A stretch of 14,686 bases of DNA from Gemmatimonadales bacterium (lineage in GTDB: Bacteria > Gemmatimonadota > Gemmatimonadetes > Gemmatimonadales > GWC2-71-9): NCBI GenBank assembly GCA_025929805.1, contig JAICPP010000059.1, forward strand, positions 1 to 14,686, read 5' to 3'. Numbering within the stretch: position 1 is the stretch's first letter; each line of letters begins with the position of its first letter. The translations under genes and the position numbers were made by a program. The notes under the pieces were generated by a model. That model made no database searches. It was not told the origin of the DNA and saw only the letters and a program-made list of their open reading frames with translations. Positions 5,665 to 13,024 of the stretch are shown one piece after another.

Positions 5665-6660
5665 CTACCAGCGAACCGCCGCACTCCCCCACATGAACCC
5701 GGATCCAAACGCGGTCATGACCACAAGGTCGCCGCGCCGGAGCCTCCCCGCCCGGACACACTCATCGAGCAAAATGGGGATGGTGGCTGCGGTGGTGTTG
5801 CCATACCGCGTGATGTTGTTGTACACCTGGTCGTCCCGAAGCCCCAGGTCCTTCTGCACGACTTCGGAGATGCGGAGATTGGCCTGGTGCGCCAGCAGCA
5901 GCTTGAGCTCCTCCACCCTCTGACCTGCGGCCGACAGCACGGCCCGCACCGACTCCGGCATGCGTACGACTGCATGACGGAAGACCTCCCTTCCATCCAT
6001 TTCCAGGTATTGCTTTCCGGCATCGATCTGTTGATGGGAGACTCGGGGGTGGTACATCGATCCGGGAGCGTCGACCCACAACTTCTCGGCGTGAGCCCCC
6101 TCGGAATGGAGGTCGAAGGCCAGGATCCCGCTGCCGTCTTCATTACCAGGACCCAACACTACTGCACCGGCGCCATCGGCAAAGATCACTGCCACGTGCC
6201 TGCCTGCAGTGGATAGCTCCAACCCGGTGGACTGGATCTCACTGCCAACCACCAGAACGTTGCGAAACTGACCGGTACGGATCCAGGCGTCTGCCACCGA
6301 TAAGGCGTAGATGAATCCGCTGCATTGGGCCCGCACATCAAGGGCTGGGATCGTCGCTATTCCGAGCACGCGCTGCAGATAGACGCCGTTCCCCGGGGCG
6401 AAGTGATCGGGGCTGGAAGTCGCATACACGATCGCATCGAGATCGGCGGGGGCAAGCCCGGCCATGTCGAGCGCGCGTTCAGTCGCCTTCCGTCCCATCT
6501 CGACGCCGGTCTCTCCCTCGGTGACCCACCGGCGCTCCTGGATGCCGGTGCGCGTGCGGATCCATTCGTCCGTGGTATCCATGAGACGAGAAAGCTCGTC
6601 GTTGGTTACCACCCGGTCGGGCACAGCGAGGCCGGTCCCGAGAAATCGGCTGTGAGGCAT
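5665..6660 (-). CDS. fabH: beta-ketoacyl-ACP synthase III (FabH)
   Basis: Encodes 331 aa, full length for the family. The ATG at 6660 has GGAAG at 6666-6670. FabH condenses acetyl-CoA or another short acyl-CoA primer with malonyl-ACP to start fatty acid synthesis in the cytosol. The Cys-His-Asn triad is present: C113 in RAQCSGFIYAL, H258 in LLAHQAN, and N288 in RYGNTTAATIP. The DTTDEWI...TGI segment near the N-terminus and the FADGAGAVVLG loop are also typical. Its start touches the stop of the upstream PHP gene (TGA then ATG), so translation is probably coupled. FabH usually sits in a plsX-fabH-fabD cluster; here it does not, which leaves open a special primer or a secondary KAS III role. 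Confidence 0.93.
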   Translation of the reverse strand: MPHSRFLGTGLAVPDRVVTNDELSRLMDTTDEWIRTRTGIQERRWVTEGETGVEMGRKATERALDMAGLAPADLDAIVYATSSPDHFAPGNGVYLQRVLGIATIPALDVRAQCSGFIYALSVADAWIRTGQFRNVLVVGSEIQSTGLELSTAGRHVAVIFADGAGAVVLGPGNEDGSGILAFDLHSEGAHAEKLWVDAPGSMYHPRVSHQQIDAGKQYLEMDGREVFRHAVVRMPESVRAVLSAAGQRVEELKLLLAHQANLRISEVVQKDLGLRDDQVYNNITRYGNTTAATIPILLDECVRAGRLRRGDLVVMTAFGSGFMWGSAAVRW

Positions 6661-7983
6661 TCAGTCTTCCGTTGAGGGATGTCTCGCGATGGCGCCTTGG
6701 GCTATGTTGGCCCCGGCAGCCTTCTTGCGCAAGCGGGACACGACCAGTCGCCCAACCGCCCCGAAGACCCAGATCCAGACCAGCCAGGCCACGGTGAGCG
6801 GCCAATCCATGCCGCGCCAAGTTTCCCAGAGCACTCCGACAGGGGTGAGCCACAGCGGCCACCAGGCGTCGGGCCTGAGCCGGTGCCGTTCGTATATCCG
6901 AACTGCCGGGAACCCATCGTGGAGCCGGCTCAGAATCGCACCGCAGATACCGGAGGAAGGCATGGTGGGAGGAACTTGTACCAGATTCCAGACCATGCTG
7001 GTTGCCCCCCACCCATGGCTGTCGCTCACGCCGGCGACGAAGAGATTGTGCACGCGCGCAAGCGAGATCACGGAATCACGTTCGGCGCGGGTGAGCTCGT
7101 TGGCCTTGGGAGACGCATTAACGATCTCGAATCCATCGAGCCCCGCTGCGACCAGGGTGTCGAGCCGACTCCAATGATTGCGCCGGTACTCTGGCAGCGA
7201 CGCCAGGGTCAGCGCCCCGAACCGCGATTCGCTGTCCTCCAGCAGATCCAGCAGGCCGGCGAGCGAACTGTTGTACGACCCGCGGTCGACCGGCATGGTG
7301 TCACCCAGAAGGACGATGTGCGCTCGCCAGGCACTCACCTCCAGGCCAGGGCAGAGGAGCAGTCCCCGGTCCCCAGTCCCCGGTCCCCGGTCCCTCTTCT
7401 CCCACCCTTCAACTGTATTGTGGTCAGTAATGAAGGCGACGTCGAACCCGGCCCGTTGATGCCAGCGCCGGTTCGCGGCTGCATTGAAACTCTCCATCAG
7501 CGTGCCGGACACATCGTGCGAGGCGTTGGTATGGCTGTGGAAGTCCACCACTTTGTCCTCGGGCAAACTCCCGCCGAGGGACAGCATCGGCCGGTGCCAC
7601 AACGCACCCAGGATCAGGAAGCCAAGAAGCAGGACGGTCGAGATTCCCAGGACCCCGAGCTCCCCGAGAATGGCGCGGGGCCATCGGCGCATTCCCCGGG
7701 GGCGGACGAGCCAGCGGGCCGTGCGCCAGAACAGATAGAGGATGGCGAGCCCCAGAAGAAATCCCTTGAGCCGGCTCAGGCTCAGCATGGAGATCCCATC
7801 CCACAGGGTGAAGACAGGGGCGAACACTAGGTAGAGGACAGGCACGGAGAGGTGAAGCCACTCGGGAGCCGCACCGCCGACGGGATCGGAGATGGGTGGA
7901 GCGCCGGTGAGGCGAGCCCCCAGCAGGGCCAGCGTGACGGCCAGAGCGATGCGGAACCCTAGCCCATTGCGTGGTGCGGCCAT
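6661..7983 (-). CDS. membrane-anchored PHP-domain metallophosphoesterase
   Basis: Encodes 440 aa. Hydrophobic segments lie at about residues 8-24, 45-61, 73-87 and 110-128; one or two more near the C-terminus (about 376-386 and 394-416) are followed by a basic tail. Between them is a PHP domain of the histidinol-phosphatase/polymerase type with its metal ligands visible: DFHSHT (H149, H151), ITDHNT (D187, H188), E215 in GLEVS, H222, and SDSH (D321, H323). PHP domains hydrolyse phosphoesters using two or three metal ions; the substrate here is unknown. Residues about 196-207 (KRDRGPGTGDRG) are a low-complexity insertion coded by tandem heptamers. The start CAT lies within CATG at 7981-7984, with no clear Shine-Dalgarno. 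Its stop abuts fabH, suggesting a joint role, possibly lipid-related. Confidence 0.85.
   Translation of the reverse strand: MAAPRNGLGFRIALAVTLALLGARLTGAPPISDPVGGAAPEWLHLSVPVLYLVFAPVFTLWDGISMLSLSRLKGFLLGLAILYLFWRTARWLVRPRGMRRWPRAILGELGVLGISTVLLLGFLILGALWHRPMLSLGGSLPEDKVVDFHSHTNASHDVSGTLMESFNAAANRRWHQRAGFDVAFITDHNTVEGWEKRDRGPGTGDRGLLLCPGLEVSAWRAHIVLLGDTMPVDRGSYNSSLAGLLDLLEDSESRFGALTLASLPEYRRNHWSRLDTLVAAGLDGFEIVNASPKANELTRAERDSVISLARVHNLFVAGVSDSHGWGATSMVWNLVQVPPTMPSSGICGAILSRLHDGFPAVRIYERHRLRPDAWWPLWLTPVGVLWETWRGMDWPLTVAWLVWIWVFGAVGRLVVSRLRKKAAGANIAQGAIARHPSTED
7363..7394 (-). repeat. CCGGGGA heptamer tandem repeat inside the PHP gene
   Basis: On the minus strand four heptamers (CCGGGGA, one of them CTGGGGA) run from 7390 to 7363, preceded by GGGA at 7394-7391. 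They encode the DRGPGTGDRG insertion. The unit is not a multiple of three, so gain or loss of one unit shifts the frame. Five G-runs in about 30 nt could form a G-quadruplex on the coding strand. Confidence 0.8.
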
Positions 7984-8047
7984 GTATGATCAGGATGAGA
8001 ACGTTCTAATCGGACCGCGCGGGTCACCTCAGCGCACGAGGCAGGCG

Positions 8048-8299
8048 ATGATCGATCGGGACGATGAGCTCGAGGCCGAATTTCCTTTGGGTGACGGCAC
8101 AGCCCAAACCACAGCGGAGGTTCGCTGCCCTTATTGTGGTGAAATCAACGAGATCGCGCTGGACCCCGGAAGTGGCGCCCGGCAGGAGTATACAGAGGAT
8201 TGTCAGGTGTGCTGCCGGCCCTGGCGGCTCTCGGTCCACTACGATAGCGACGGCGCCGGACACGTGTCGGTTGAGCCGGAGACCGACGCCTACTCGTAA
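8048..8299 (+). CDS. CPXCG-motif cysteine-rich small protein
   Basis: About 83 aa from the ATG at 8048, which has GAGG at 8038-8041 and a 6-nt spacer; the ATG at 7982 (105 aa) is a weaker alternative that would overlap the divergent PHP start. The core CPYCGE...D...G..QEYTEDCQVCCRP is the signature of the CPXCG family: two Cys pairs that probably hold one zinc ion, plus an acidic region. The function of the family is not known. The tail SVEPETDAYS is acidic. Its last 10 nt overlap the 3' end of the MacB-like permease gene, which is convergent. Confidence 0.88.
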   Translation: MIDRDDELEAEFPLGDGTAQTTAEVRCPYCGEINEIALDPGSGARQEYTEDCQVCCRPWRLSVHYDSDGAGHVSVEPETDAYS

Positions 8300-9504
8300 C
8301 GAAGGGCCGTGATCGGGTCGAGACGAGACGCGCGCCGGGCCGGCCACAAGCCGAAGAAGAGACCGACGGCAGCGCTGAATCCAAAGGCCATTGCCACTGA
8401 CAGCGGAGAAATGAGCGTATTCCACTGCATGACCCTGGACAGGAGGACCGCAGTGCCCACACCCAGGAGTATGCCCAGCGCGCCGCCCAGCAGGCAGAGA
8501 GTCAATGCCTCGATGAGGAACTGCATCAGGATATTCAGCCGGGTGGCGCCCAGTGCCTTCCGAACTCCAATCTCCCGGGTGCGCTCGGTGACGGAGACCA
8601 GCATAATGTTCATGATTCCAATTCCGCCTACCAGCAGGCTCACCGCCGCGATGCTGGCCAGCAGGCTGGTAAAGACCTGAGTCGCTTGCTGCTGGGTGGC
8701 GAGCACGTCCTGTTGGTTGCGGATGGTAAAGTCGTTTTCTCCCCCGGGGCGGATCTTGTGTTCCCTTCGGAGCACCCGTTCCAGGTCCACCATGCCCTGC
8801 TCGATGGGAACACCGTCGGCCACCTGCACCGAAAACGACCGCACCCGGTTGCTGCCGAACACCCGGTAGCGGGCGGTCTGAAGCGGGATCAGAATCTGCT
8901 CGTCAGGGTTGCCAAAGCCACCGGCCGACCCCTTCTCACCCAGGATACCGATGATCTCGAACGGTATTCCTCGGATGAGAATGGTCTGATGGATCATTCC
9001 GGCCGGATTTCCCGCCAGCATGCGGGGAACTGACGCGCCGAGCACGGCGTACCGCTGCCGGGCCTCATCTTCACCTGGAGTGAACATGCGGCCGAAGGGA
9101 ATGGTGTAGTTCCGGACCTGGGTGTACTCGGCGGTGGTTCCCACGATATTGAGGTTGCTGTTCTGGTTCCCGTATTTGACCTGGAGCGATTGCTGCATCT
9201 CGGGCACCACGGCCTTCAGCAACCGGGCATCTCGTCGGAGCGCCTCGTAGTCGTCGGTGCTCAGAATGGTTCGGTCGGTAATTCTGATTCCGCCCTGTCT
9301 GGCCTGCCCGGCAAAAACGGTAAAGACGTTGGCTCCCAGTGCGGCGATCCGGTCCTGTACCGCCTTCTGCGCCCCACTGCCCAGGGCAATCATCGTAATG
9401 ACCGCTCCCACACCGATGATGATGCCGAGCATGGTGAGCACCGAGCGCAGCATGTTGGCTCGAATCGATTGCAGAGCAACCGCGACGGTCTCGCCCAGCA
9501 GCAT
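8290..9504 (-). CDS. MacB-like ABC transporter permease (FtsX fold, no ATPase domain)
   Basis: Encodes 404 aa from the ATG at 9504, one base after the stop of the MacA-like gene; the longer frame to 9567 only overlaps that gene. The N-terminal part (LRSVLTMLGIIIGVGAVITM, then ALGSGAQ) is the first membrane helix of MacB-type permeases. A large periplasmic domain of about 200 residues follows. Three C-terminal helices include GGIGIMNIMLVSVTERTREIG and the closing WPARRASRLDPITALRYE, both hallmark motifs. In MacB the ATPase is fused at the N-terminus; here it is a separate gene two positions upstream. With the adaptor and channel it would transfer ATP-driven conformational change to the periplasm and drive export. 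The substrate cannot be told. Confidence 0.93.
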   Translation of the reverse strand: MLLGETVAVALQSIRANMLRSVLTMLGIIIGVGAVITMIALGSGAQKAVQDRIAALGANVFTVFAGQARQGGIRITDRTILSTDDYEALRRDARLLKAVVPEMQQSLQVKYGNQNSNLNIVGTTAEYTQVRNYTIPFGRMFTPGEDEARQRYAVLGASVPRMLAGNPAGMIHQTILIRGIPFEIIGILGEKGSAGGFGNPDEQILIPLQTARYRVFGSNRVRSFSVQVADGVPIEQGMVDLERVLRREHKIRPGGENDFTIRNQQDVLATQQQATQVFTSLLASIAAVSLLVGGIGIMNIMLVSVTERTREIGVRKALGATRLNILMQFLIEALTLCLLGGALGILLGVGTAVLLSRVMQWNTLISPLSVAMAFGFSAAVGLFFGLWPARRASRLDPITALRYE

Positions 9505-9505
9505 G

Positions 9506-10834
9506 CTACGGCCTGGGGCTGGTGGAAGGTTGGGCCGGCTGTTGCTGCATACCGGGCACCCCCCCACCTCCGGTGATCCGGTTGAAGCGCTCGCGCGACT
9601 CCTGCTGTGACTGCACTAGGCTGGCACTGGGCAGCACCAGCACCGAATCGCCAGCCGTCACCCCCTCCAACACTTCGCTGTAGTCCATGTCGGTCAGGCC
9701 AGTTCTGATCCACACCGGTTCCGGCTGTCCCCCTCGTTTGACGAAGACGATATACCGGGTGCCTTGCCCCTGGGGCTGACCCCGGCGGGCTCTGCGACCC
9801 GCTGGTGAGCCGGAGCTGTTTCCGGCAGCTGCGGGCGGGGAGGCGCCCAGCGACGCGCGGCTCGCGGTGTCGCTCGGTCGGCTGGCGGCGAGCTGCTGCT
9901 GCACTTGCTCGGCAGAGAGTCCGAGAACCTGGGCGGCGGAACCGACGTCGCGTTGGGTACGGAGTGCCGCGTTGGGGATGGCGAGGACGTCGTCTCGCCG
10001 GCCCACGTGAATCTCCACCTCGGCGTTCATACCGGGACGGAGCAAGCCTTCCTTATTGTCGATGCGAACCAGCACCGGAAACATGGTGACGTTCTGCTCG
10101 GTTTGTGCCTGCGGCTCGATCTTGAGCACGGTACCGTCGAAGGGACGGTTGGGGAAGGCATCCACCGTCACGGTGGCTCGCTGGCTCGGCTGAATCTTCC
10201 CGATATCGGTTTCGTCGACCAACGTTCGAACCTGTACCAGGTTGAGATCGGCCATCTTGAGCAGCACGGTTCCGCCACCCACATCGTTGGTGGGAGAGGA
10301 GATCACCTGCCCCCGTTCGACCTGCTTTTCGATGATGGTACCGTTGATCGGGGCCCGCACGTTGGTGTCGTCGAGCTGATCACGCGCGTTGTCCAGCGCC
10401 ACGCGGGCTCGAATGACCTCGGCATTCGCGTTGGCGTAATCCAGCAGCGCCTGCTCGTGCTCCTGCTCCGTGATCGATTGCGACTTGAACAGCTCGTCGG
10501 CCCGGCGCTTCTGCGAGTTGGCGTTGGCCAGCCGAGCCTGGGCCACCTCGAGGTCGGCCTGGGCCTGCGCCACCGCATTCCGCGGGATGCGGGGGTCGAC
10601 CCGCACCATGAGGTCGCCGCGCTTCACCGTCTGCCCGGTCTCGACGGCCAGCTCGAGGATTTCGCCCGATGCCTTGGATTTCACCTCTACCGTGGTGTCC
10701 GGCTGCACCGCGCCGGAGGCTTGCGCCGAAACGACGATGTCACGCCGCTCGACTGGAACCGCCTGATAGGGTGGCGGCGGCGTTTCCTCTTTGCAGGCGG
10801 TTCCCAACAGTGCTGCCATTGCTACGTTCCTCAT
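9506..10834 (-). CDS. macA: MacA-like periplasmic adaptor (HlyD/RND membrane-fusion family)
   Basis: About 442 aa from the ATG at 10834. A short hydrophobic leader ends in LLGTAC, a weak lipobox, followed by charged residues. Then come the barrel-sandwich half (VERRDIVVSAQASGAVQPD), a lipoyl-like segment, a helical hairpin (about 75 residues, rich in Ala, Gln and Arg), the second half (APINGTIIEKQVERGQVIS) and a beta-barrel domain. A Ser/Pro/Ala/Gln-rich insert and a Gln-rich C-terminal tail are unusual. The start is uncertain. 10819 has the best-spaced AGGA. 10834 gives an Arg at the N-terminus. 10936 overlaps the ATPase stop as TAATG, has AGGAAAGG upstream, and would add 34 residues coded by a palindromic repeat. 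It bridges the inner-membrane permease and the TolC channel. Confidence 0.9.
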   Translation of the reverse strand: MRNVAMAALLGTACKEETPPPPYQAVPVERRDIVVSAQASGAVQPDTTVEVKSKASGEILELAVETGQTVKRGDLMVRVDPRIPRNAVAQAQADLEVAQARLANANSQKRRADELFKSQSITEQEHEQALLDYANANAEVIRARVALDNARDQLDDTNVRAPINGTIIEKQVERGQVISSPTNDVGGGTVLLKMADLNLVQVRTLVDETDIGKIQPSQRATVTVDAFPNRPFDGTVLKIEPQAQTEQNVTMFPVLVRIDNKEGLLRPGMNAEVEIHVGRRDDVLAIPNAALRTQRDVGSAAQVLGLSAEQVQQQLAASRPSDTASRASLGASPPAAAGNSSGSPAGRRARRGQPQGQGTRYIVFVKRGGQPEPVWIRTGLTDMDYSEVLEGVTAGDSVLVLPSASLVQSQQESRERFNRITGGGGVPGMQQQPAQPSTSPRP

Positions 10835-10920
10835 CCCGTGCGAAGCGAGGGACCTGATTCGCCAGCTAGGGGAACTCGCGGGCAAGGTCCCTCGCTTGCT
10901 GCGCTCGCTCGGGATGAGGA
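10828..10920. repeat. bipartite inverted repeat of REP/MITE type between the ATPase and adaptor genes
   Basis: Two nested perfect arms: TCCTCATCCCG (10828-10838) with CGGGATGAGGA (10910-10920), and AAGCGAGGGACCT (10843-10855) with AGGTCCCTCGCTT (10885-10897). The spacers between outer and inner arms are 4 and 12 nt, and the central loop is 29 nt. The left edge supplies the ATG at 10834. The element is open in the adaptor frame, so it may be translated if the 10936 start is used. The composition and architecture are those of a mobile or dispersed palindrome; only one copy is in the window. Confidence 0.82.
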
Positions 10921-10935
10921 GAATGGCTCCTCTCA

Positions 10936-11691
10936 TTAGCCTTTCCTACCCGTTTCGAAATCCCGCTCCACACTCCCGTCCTTCAGATGCACCTGGCGCC
11001 TGGCGTGTTGAGCAATGTCGTGCTCGTGGGTGACCAGCACGATGGTTTGGCCGCTGTCGTGGAGTGAATCGAACAGAACCATGATCTCCTCGCTGGTCGC
11101 GCTATCGAGGTTTCCGGTTGGCTCATCGGCCAGCAAAATGCTGGGGCTGTTGACCAGCGCTCTCGCGATTGCCACTCGTTGCCGCTGGCCCCCGGACAGC
11201 TCGTTGGGCCGATGGCTCATGCGATCGCCGAGGCCTACCTTGACCAGAGCCTGGCTGGCGAGCTCGCGCCGTTCCTTGCCACTCATGCCGGCATAGATCA
11301 GCGGGAGCTCCACGTTGTGAAGGCCGGTTGCGCGAGGCAGCAGGTTGAAGGTCTGGAAAACAAACCCGATCTCCTTGTTGCGGATCCGGGCCAGCTCATT
11401 GTCCTCCAGCTCCGAGACCCGGTGGCCGTTCAGCCAGTATTCCCCGCCGGTGGGACTGTCCAGGCAGCCAATCAGGTTCATGAGGGTGGACTTGCCGGAG
11501 CCTGACGGGCCCATGACCGCCACGAACTCGTTCTTTCGGATGGTCAGGTTGACCCCACGCAAAGCCCGCACCACTTCGCCCCCCATGTCGTATTCGCGCT
11601 GGAGATTGCGGGTGACGATGACGGCGTCCCGCGGCACGTCCGCGGGCAGCATGGCCATCCGCTCTTCCGTGTTCAGGATGGTGCCGGTCAT
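10936..11691 (-). CDS. LolD/MacB-type ABC transporter ATPase
   Basis: Encodes 251 aa from the ATG at 11691, which overlaps the stop of the TolC-like gene as ATGA. All ATPase motifs are present: Walker A GPSGSGKST (61-69), Q-loop Gln113 (VFQTFN), signature LSGGQ (165-169), Walker B ILLADEP with E190, D-loop NLD, and switch His222 in THEHD. The order and the LLPRATGLHNVELPLIYAG segment are typical of the LolD/MacB/FtsE subfamily, which energises FtsX-fold permeases. It is cytosolic. The gene ends at 10936 in TAATG, the possible start of the adaptor. Residues 1-20 are an extension before the conserved domain; Met12 or Met14 could also be the start. Confidence 0.95.
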   Translation of the reverse strand: MTGTILNTEERMAMLPADVPRDAVIVTRNLQREYDMGGEVVRALRGVNLTIRKNEFVAVMGPSGSGKSTLMNLIGCLDSPTGGEYWLNGHRVSELEDNELARIRNKEIGFVFQTFNLLPRATGLHNVELPLIYAGMSGKERRELASQALVKVGLGDRMSHRPNELSGGQRQRVAIARALVNSPSILLADEPTGNLDSATSEEIMVLFDSLHDSGQTIVLVTHEHDIAQHARRQVHLKDGSVERDFETGRKG

Positions 11692-12995
11692 AGATTCCTG
11701 CCGATCAGCGCTTCCAGCTGCGCCTTGGCTCGGAGATAGTCGAAGCGCGCGTTCACCACATCGACCTCCGCCTGGTTGAGGGCCTCCTGGGAGGTGAGCA
11801 CGTCGACGATGGTCGAAGCTCCCAGTCGGTAGCGCTCCTGCTGGACCCGGATGTCTTCCCTGGCCGCCACCACACTGGTCTGGGTAATCTCAATCCTCGC
11901 TCCGGCCGCCTCCAACTCCGCCAGCTGCAGCTCGAGATCCGCCTGGACGCCCCGTCGCACATCCGCGGCGTTGGCGTCGGCTACGTCGAGGTCCGCCTCG
12001 CGCTGGGCGATGGTCAGCTCGCGGTCGAATCCGTCGAAGATGTTCCACCTCAACGACAGGCTCACCTGCCGCTGATTCAGCAGGTCGTAGTCGTTGGCTC
12101 GACTCCCGTTCCACCCGGTATTGGCCGCCAGGGTGAGCGACGGCCAATAGGTAGAACGCGAAGCTCGTGCCGAGGCACGTGCCGCCGTGGCACTCGCCGC
12201 GGCGCTTTGCACCCGGGGAGACTTCGATTCGGCCTCCAGCCGGAGCGCCTGCGTGTCCAACGCCGGCAACACCGCATAGAAGGCCGAGTCGTCGGCCGCC
12301 CGTACCCGGCCAGTCTCTCCGATCAGCCGGGCCAGGTTCGCCTCGGCTGCGGCCAGGTCAGTCTGGGTGGTCAGCTGATCCAATCGGGCGCTGCCCAGCG
12401 TAACCAGCGACCGCAGTGAATCGGAACGCGTGGCCGATCCTGCCCGAAGCTTTGCCACCGCGACCTTGAGCTGCTCCTCGGCACGCCGCACGCTGGTTTC
12501 GCGCACCCTGAGCAGCTGCGCGGCGGCGAGCGCATCCAGGAACTGATTGGTAGTGGCGAGTCTCTGCTGGAACCGAGCGTCAACCAGCGACGCGTCCGCA
12601 GCGTTCTCGTTGGCCCGCGCCGCCCGCATTTCGGAGCTGCGCCGGAAACCGGTAAACAAATCGATGCTCGCGGACAACGAAGTGTTGACACTCCGATTGC
12701 TGCTGTTGCCGGTGGTGAGAAGGCCGGTGACCGGATCGATGCGGGAGGCCCCCTCGGAGAAGAAATCACTTGCGGAGGAGCTGGCCGACAGCGATGGCAG
12801 GAAGGCCCCCCACGCGGTGCGCCGGCGAGCACCGGCGGTTCTCACATCCGCCTCGGCCCGGACCACGTCCGGCTGCACCCGTTCGGCCAGGCGGATCGCG
12901 TCGGCCAAGGTGATCACTCGCTGCTGTCCCGCCAGCGATCCGGTGGAAATTAGAGCCAGCAACACGATGCTCGTGACGGTACGAGGTTGCGTCAT
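11688..12995 (-). CDS. TolC-family outer-membrane efflux channel
   Basis: Encodes 435 aa. A Sec signal peptide (SIVLLALISTGSLA before GQQ, about residues 9-23) is followed by LADAIRLAERVQPDVVRAEADVRTA, the usual start of the family. Two related halves with long Ala/Arg/Gln helices are visible, each with a beta segment (LSASIDLFTGFRRSSEMRAA and LSLRWNIFDGFDRELTIAQ). The closing YRLGASTIVDVLTSQEALNQAE is the family's conserved C-terminal pattern. It forms the trimeric exit duct for the adaptor and permease encoded downstream. Its stop overlaps the ATPase start by four bases. The start is 29 nt from the PLD gene end, with no clear Shine-Dalgarno, so it may be reached by read-through from the genes before it. 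Confidence 0.94.
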   Translation of the reverse strand: MTQPRTVTSIVLLALISTGSLAGQQRVITLADAIRLAERVQPDVVRAEADVRTAGARRRTAWGAFLPSLSASSSASDFFSEGASRIDPVTGLLTTGNSSNRSVNTSLSASIDLFTGFRRSSEMRAARANENAADASLVDARFQQRLATTNQFLDALAAAQLLRVRETSVRRAEEQLKVAVAKLRAGSATRSDSLRSLVTLGSARLDQLTTQTDLAAAEANLARLIGETGRVRAADDSAFYAVLPALDTQALRLEAESKSPRVQSAAASATAARASARASRSTYWPSLTLAANTGWNGSRANDYDLLNQRQVSLSLRWNIFDGFDRELTIAQREADLDVADANAADVRRGVQADLELQLAELEAAGARIEITQTSVVAAREDIRVQQERYRLGASTIVDVLTSQEALNQAEVDVVNARFDYLRAKAQLEALIGRNL

Positions 12996-13024
12996 AGGCC
13001 GATGCCCGAATCGAGGTTACAGTG

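Noticed and set aside
6679..7830. 383-codon open frame on the + strand
   Set aside because: It lies antisense to the PHP gene, whose metal ligands and membrane segments are clear. Its translation is rich in Pro, Gly, Gln and Arg with no domain, as expected of a GC-rich shadow.
8290..9567. Extended MacB-like start at 9567
   Set aside because: The extra 21 residues overlap the adaptor's coding end and carry no MacB feature. The ATG at 9504 directly follows the adaptor stop and begins the conserved segment.
9905..10939. 344-codon open frame on the + strand
   Set aside because: Antisense to the MacA-like adaptor. It is low-complexity and His/Gly/Arg-rich with no recognisable motif, and the adaptor reading has clear family patterns.
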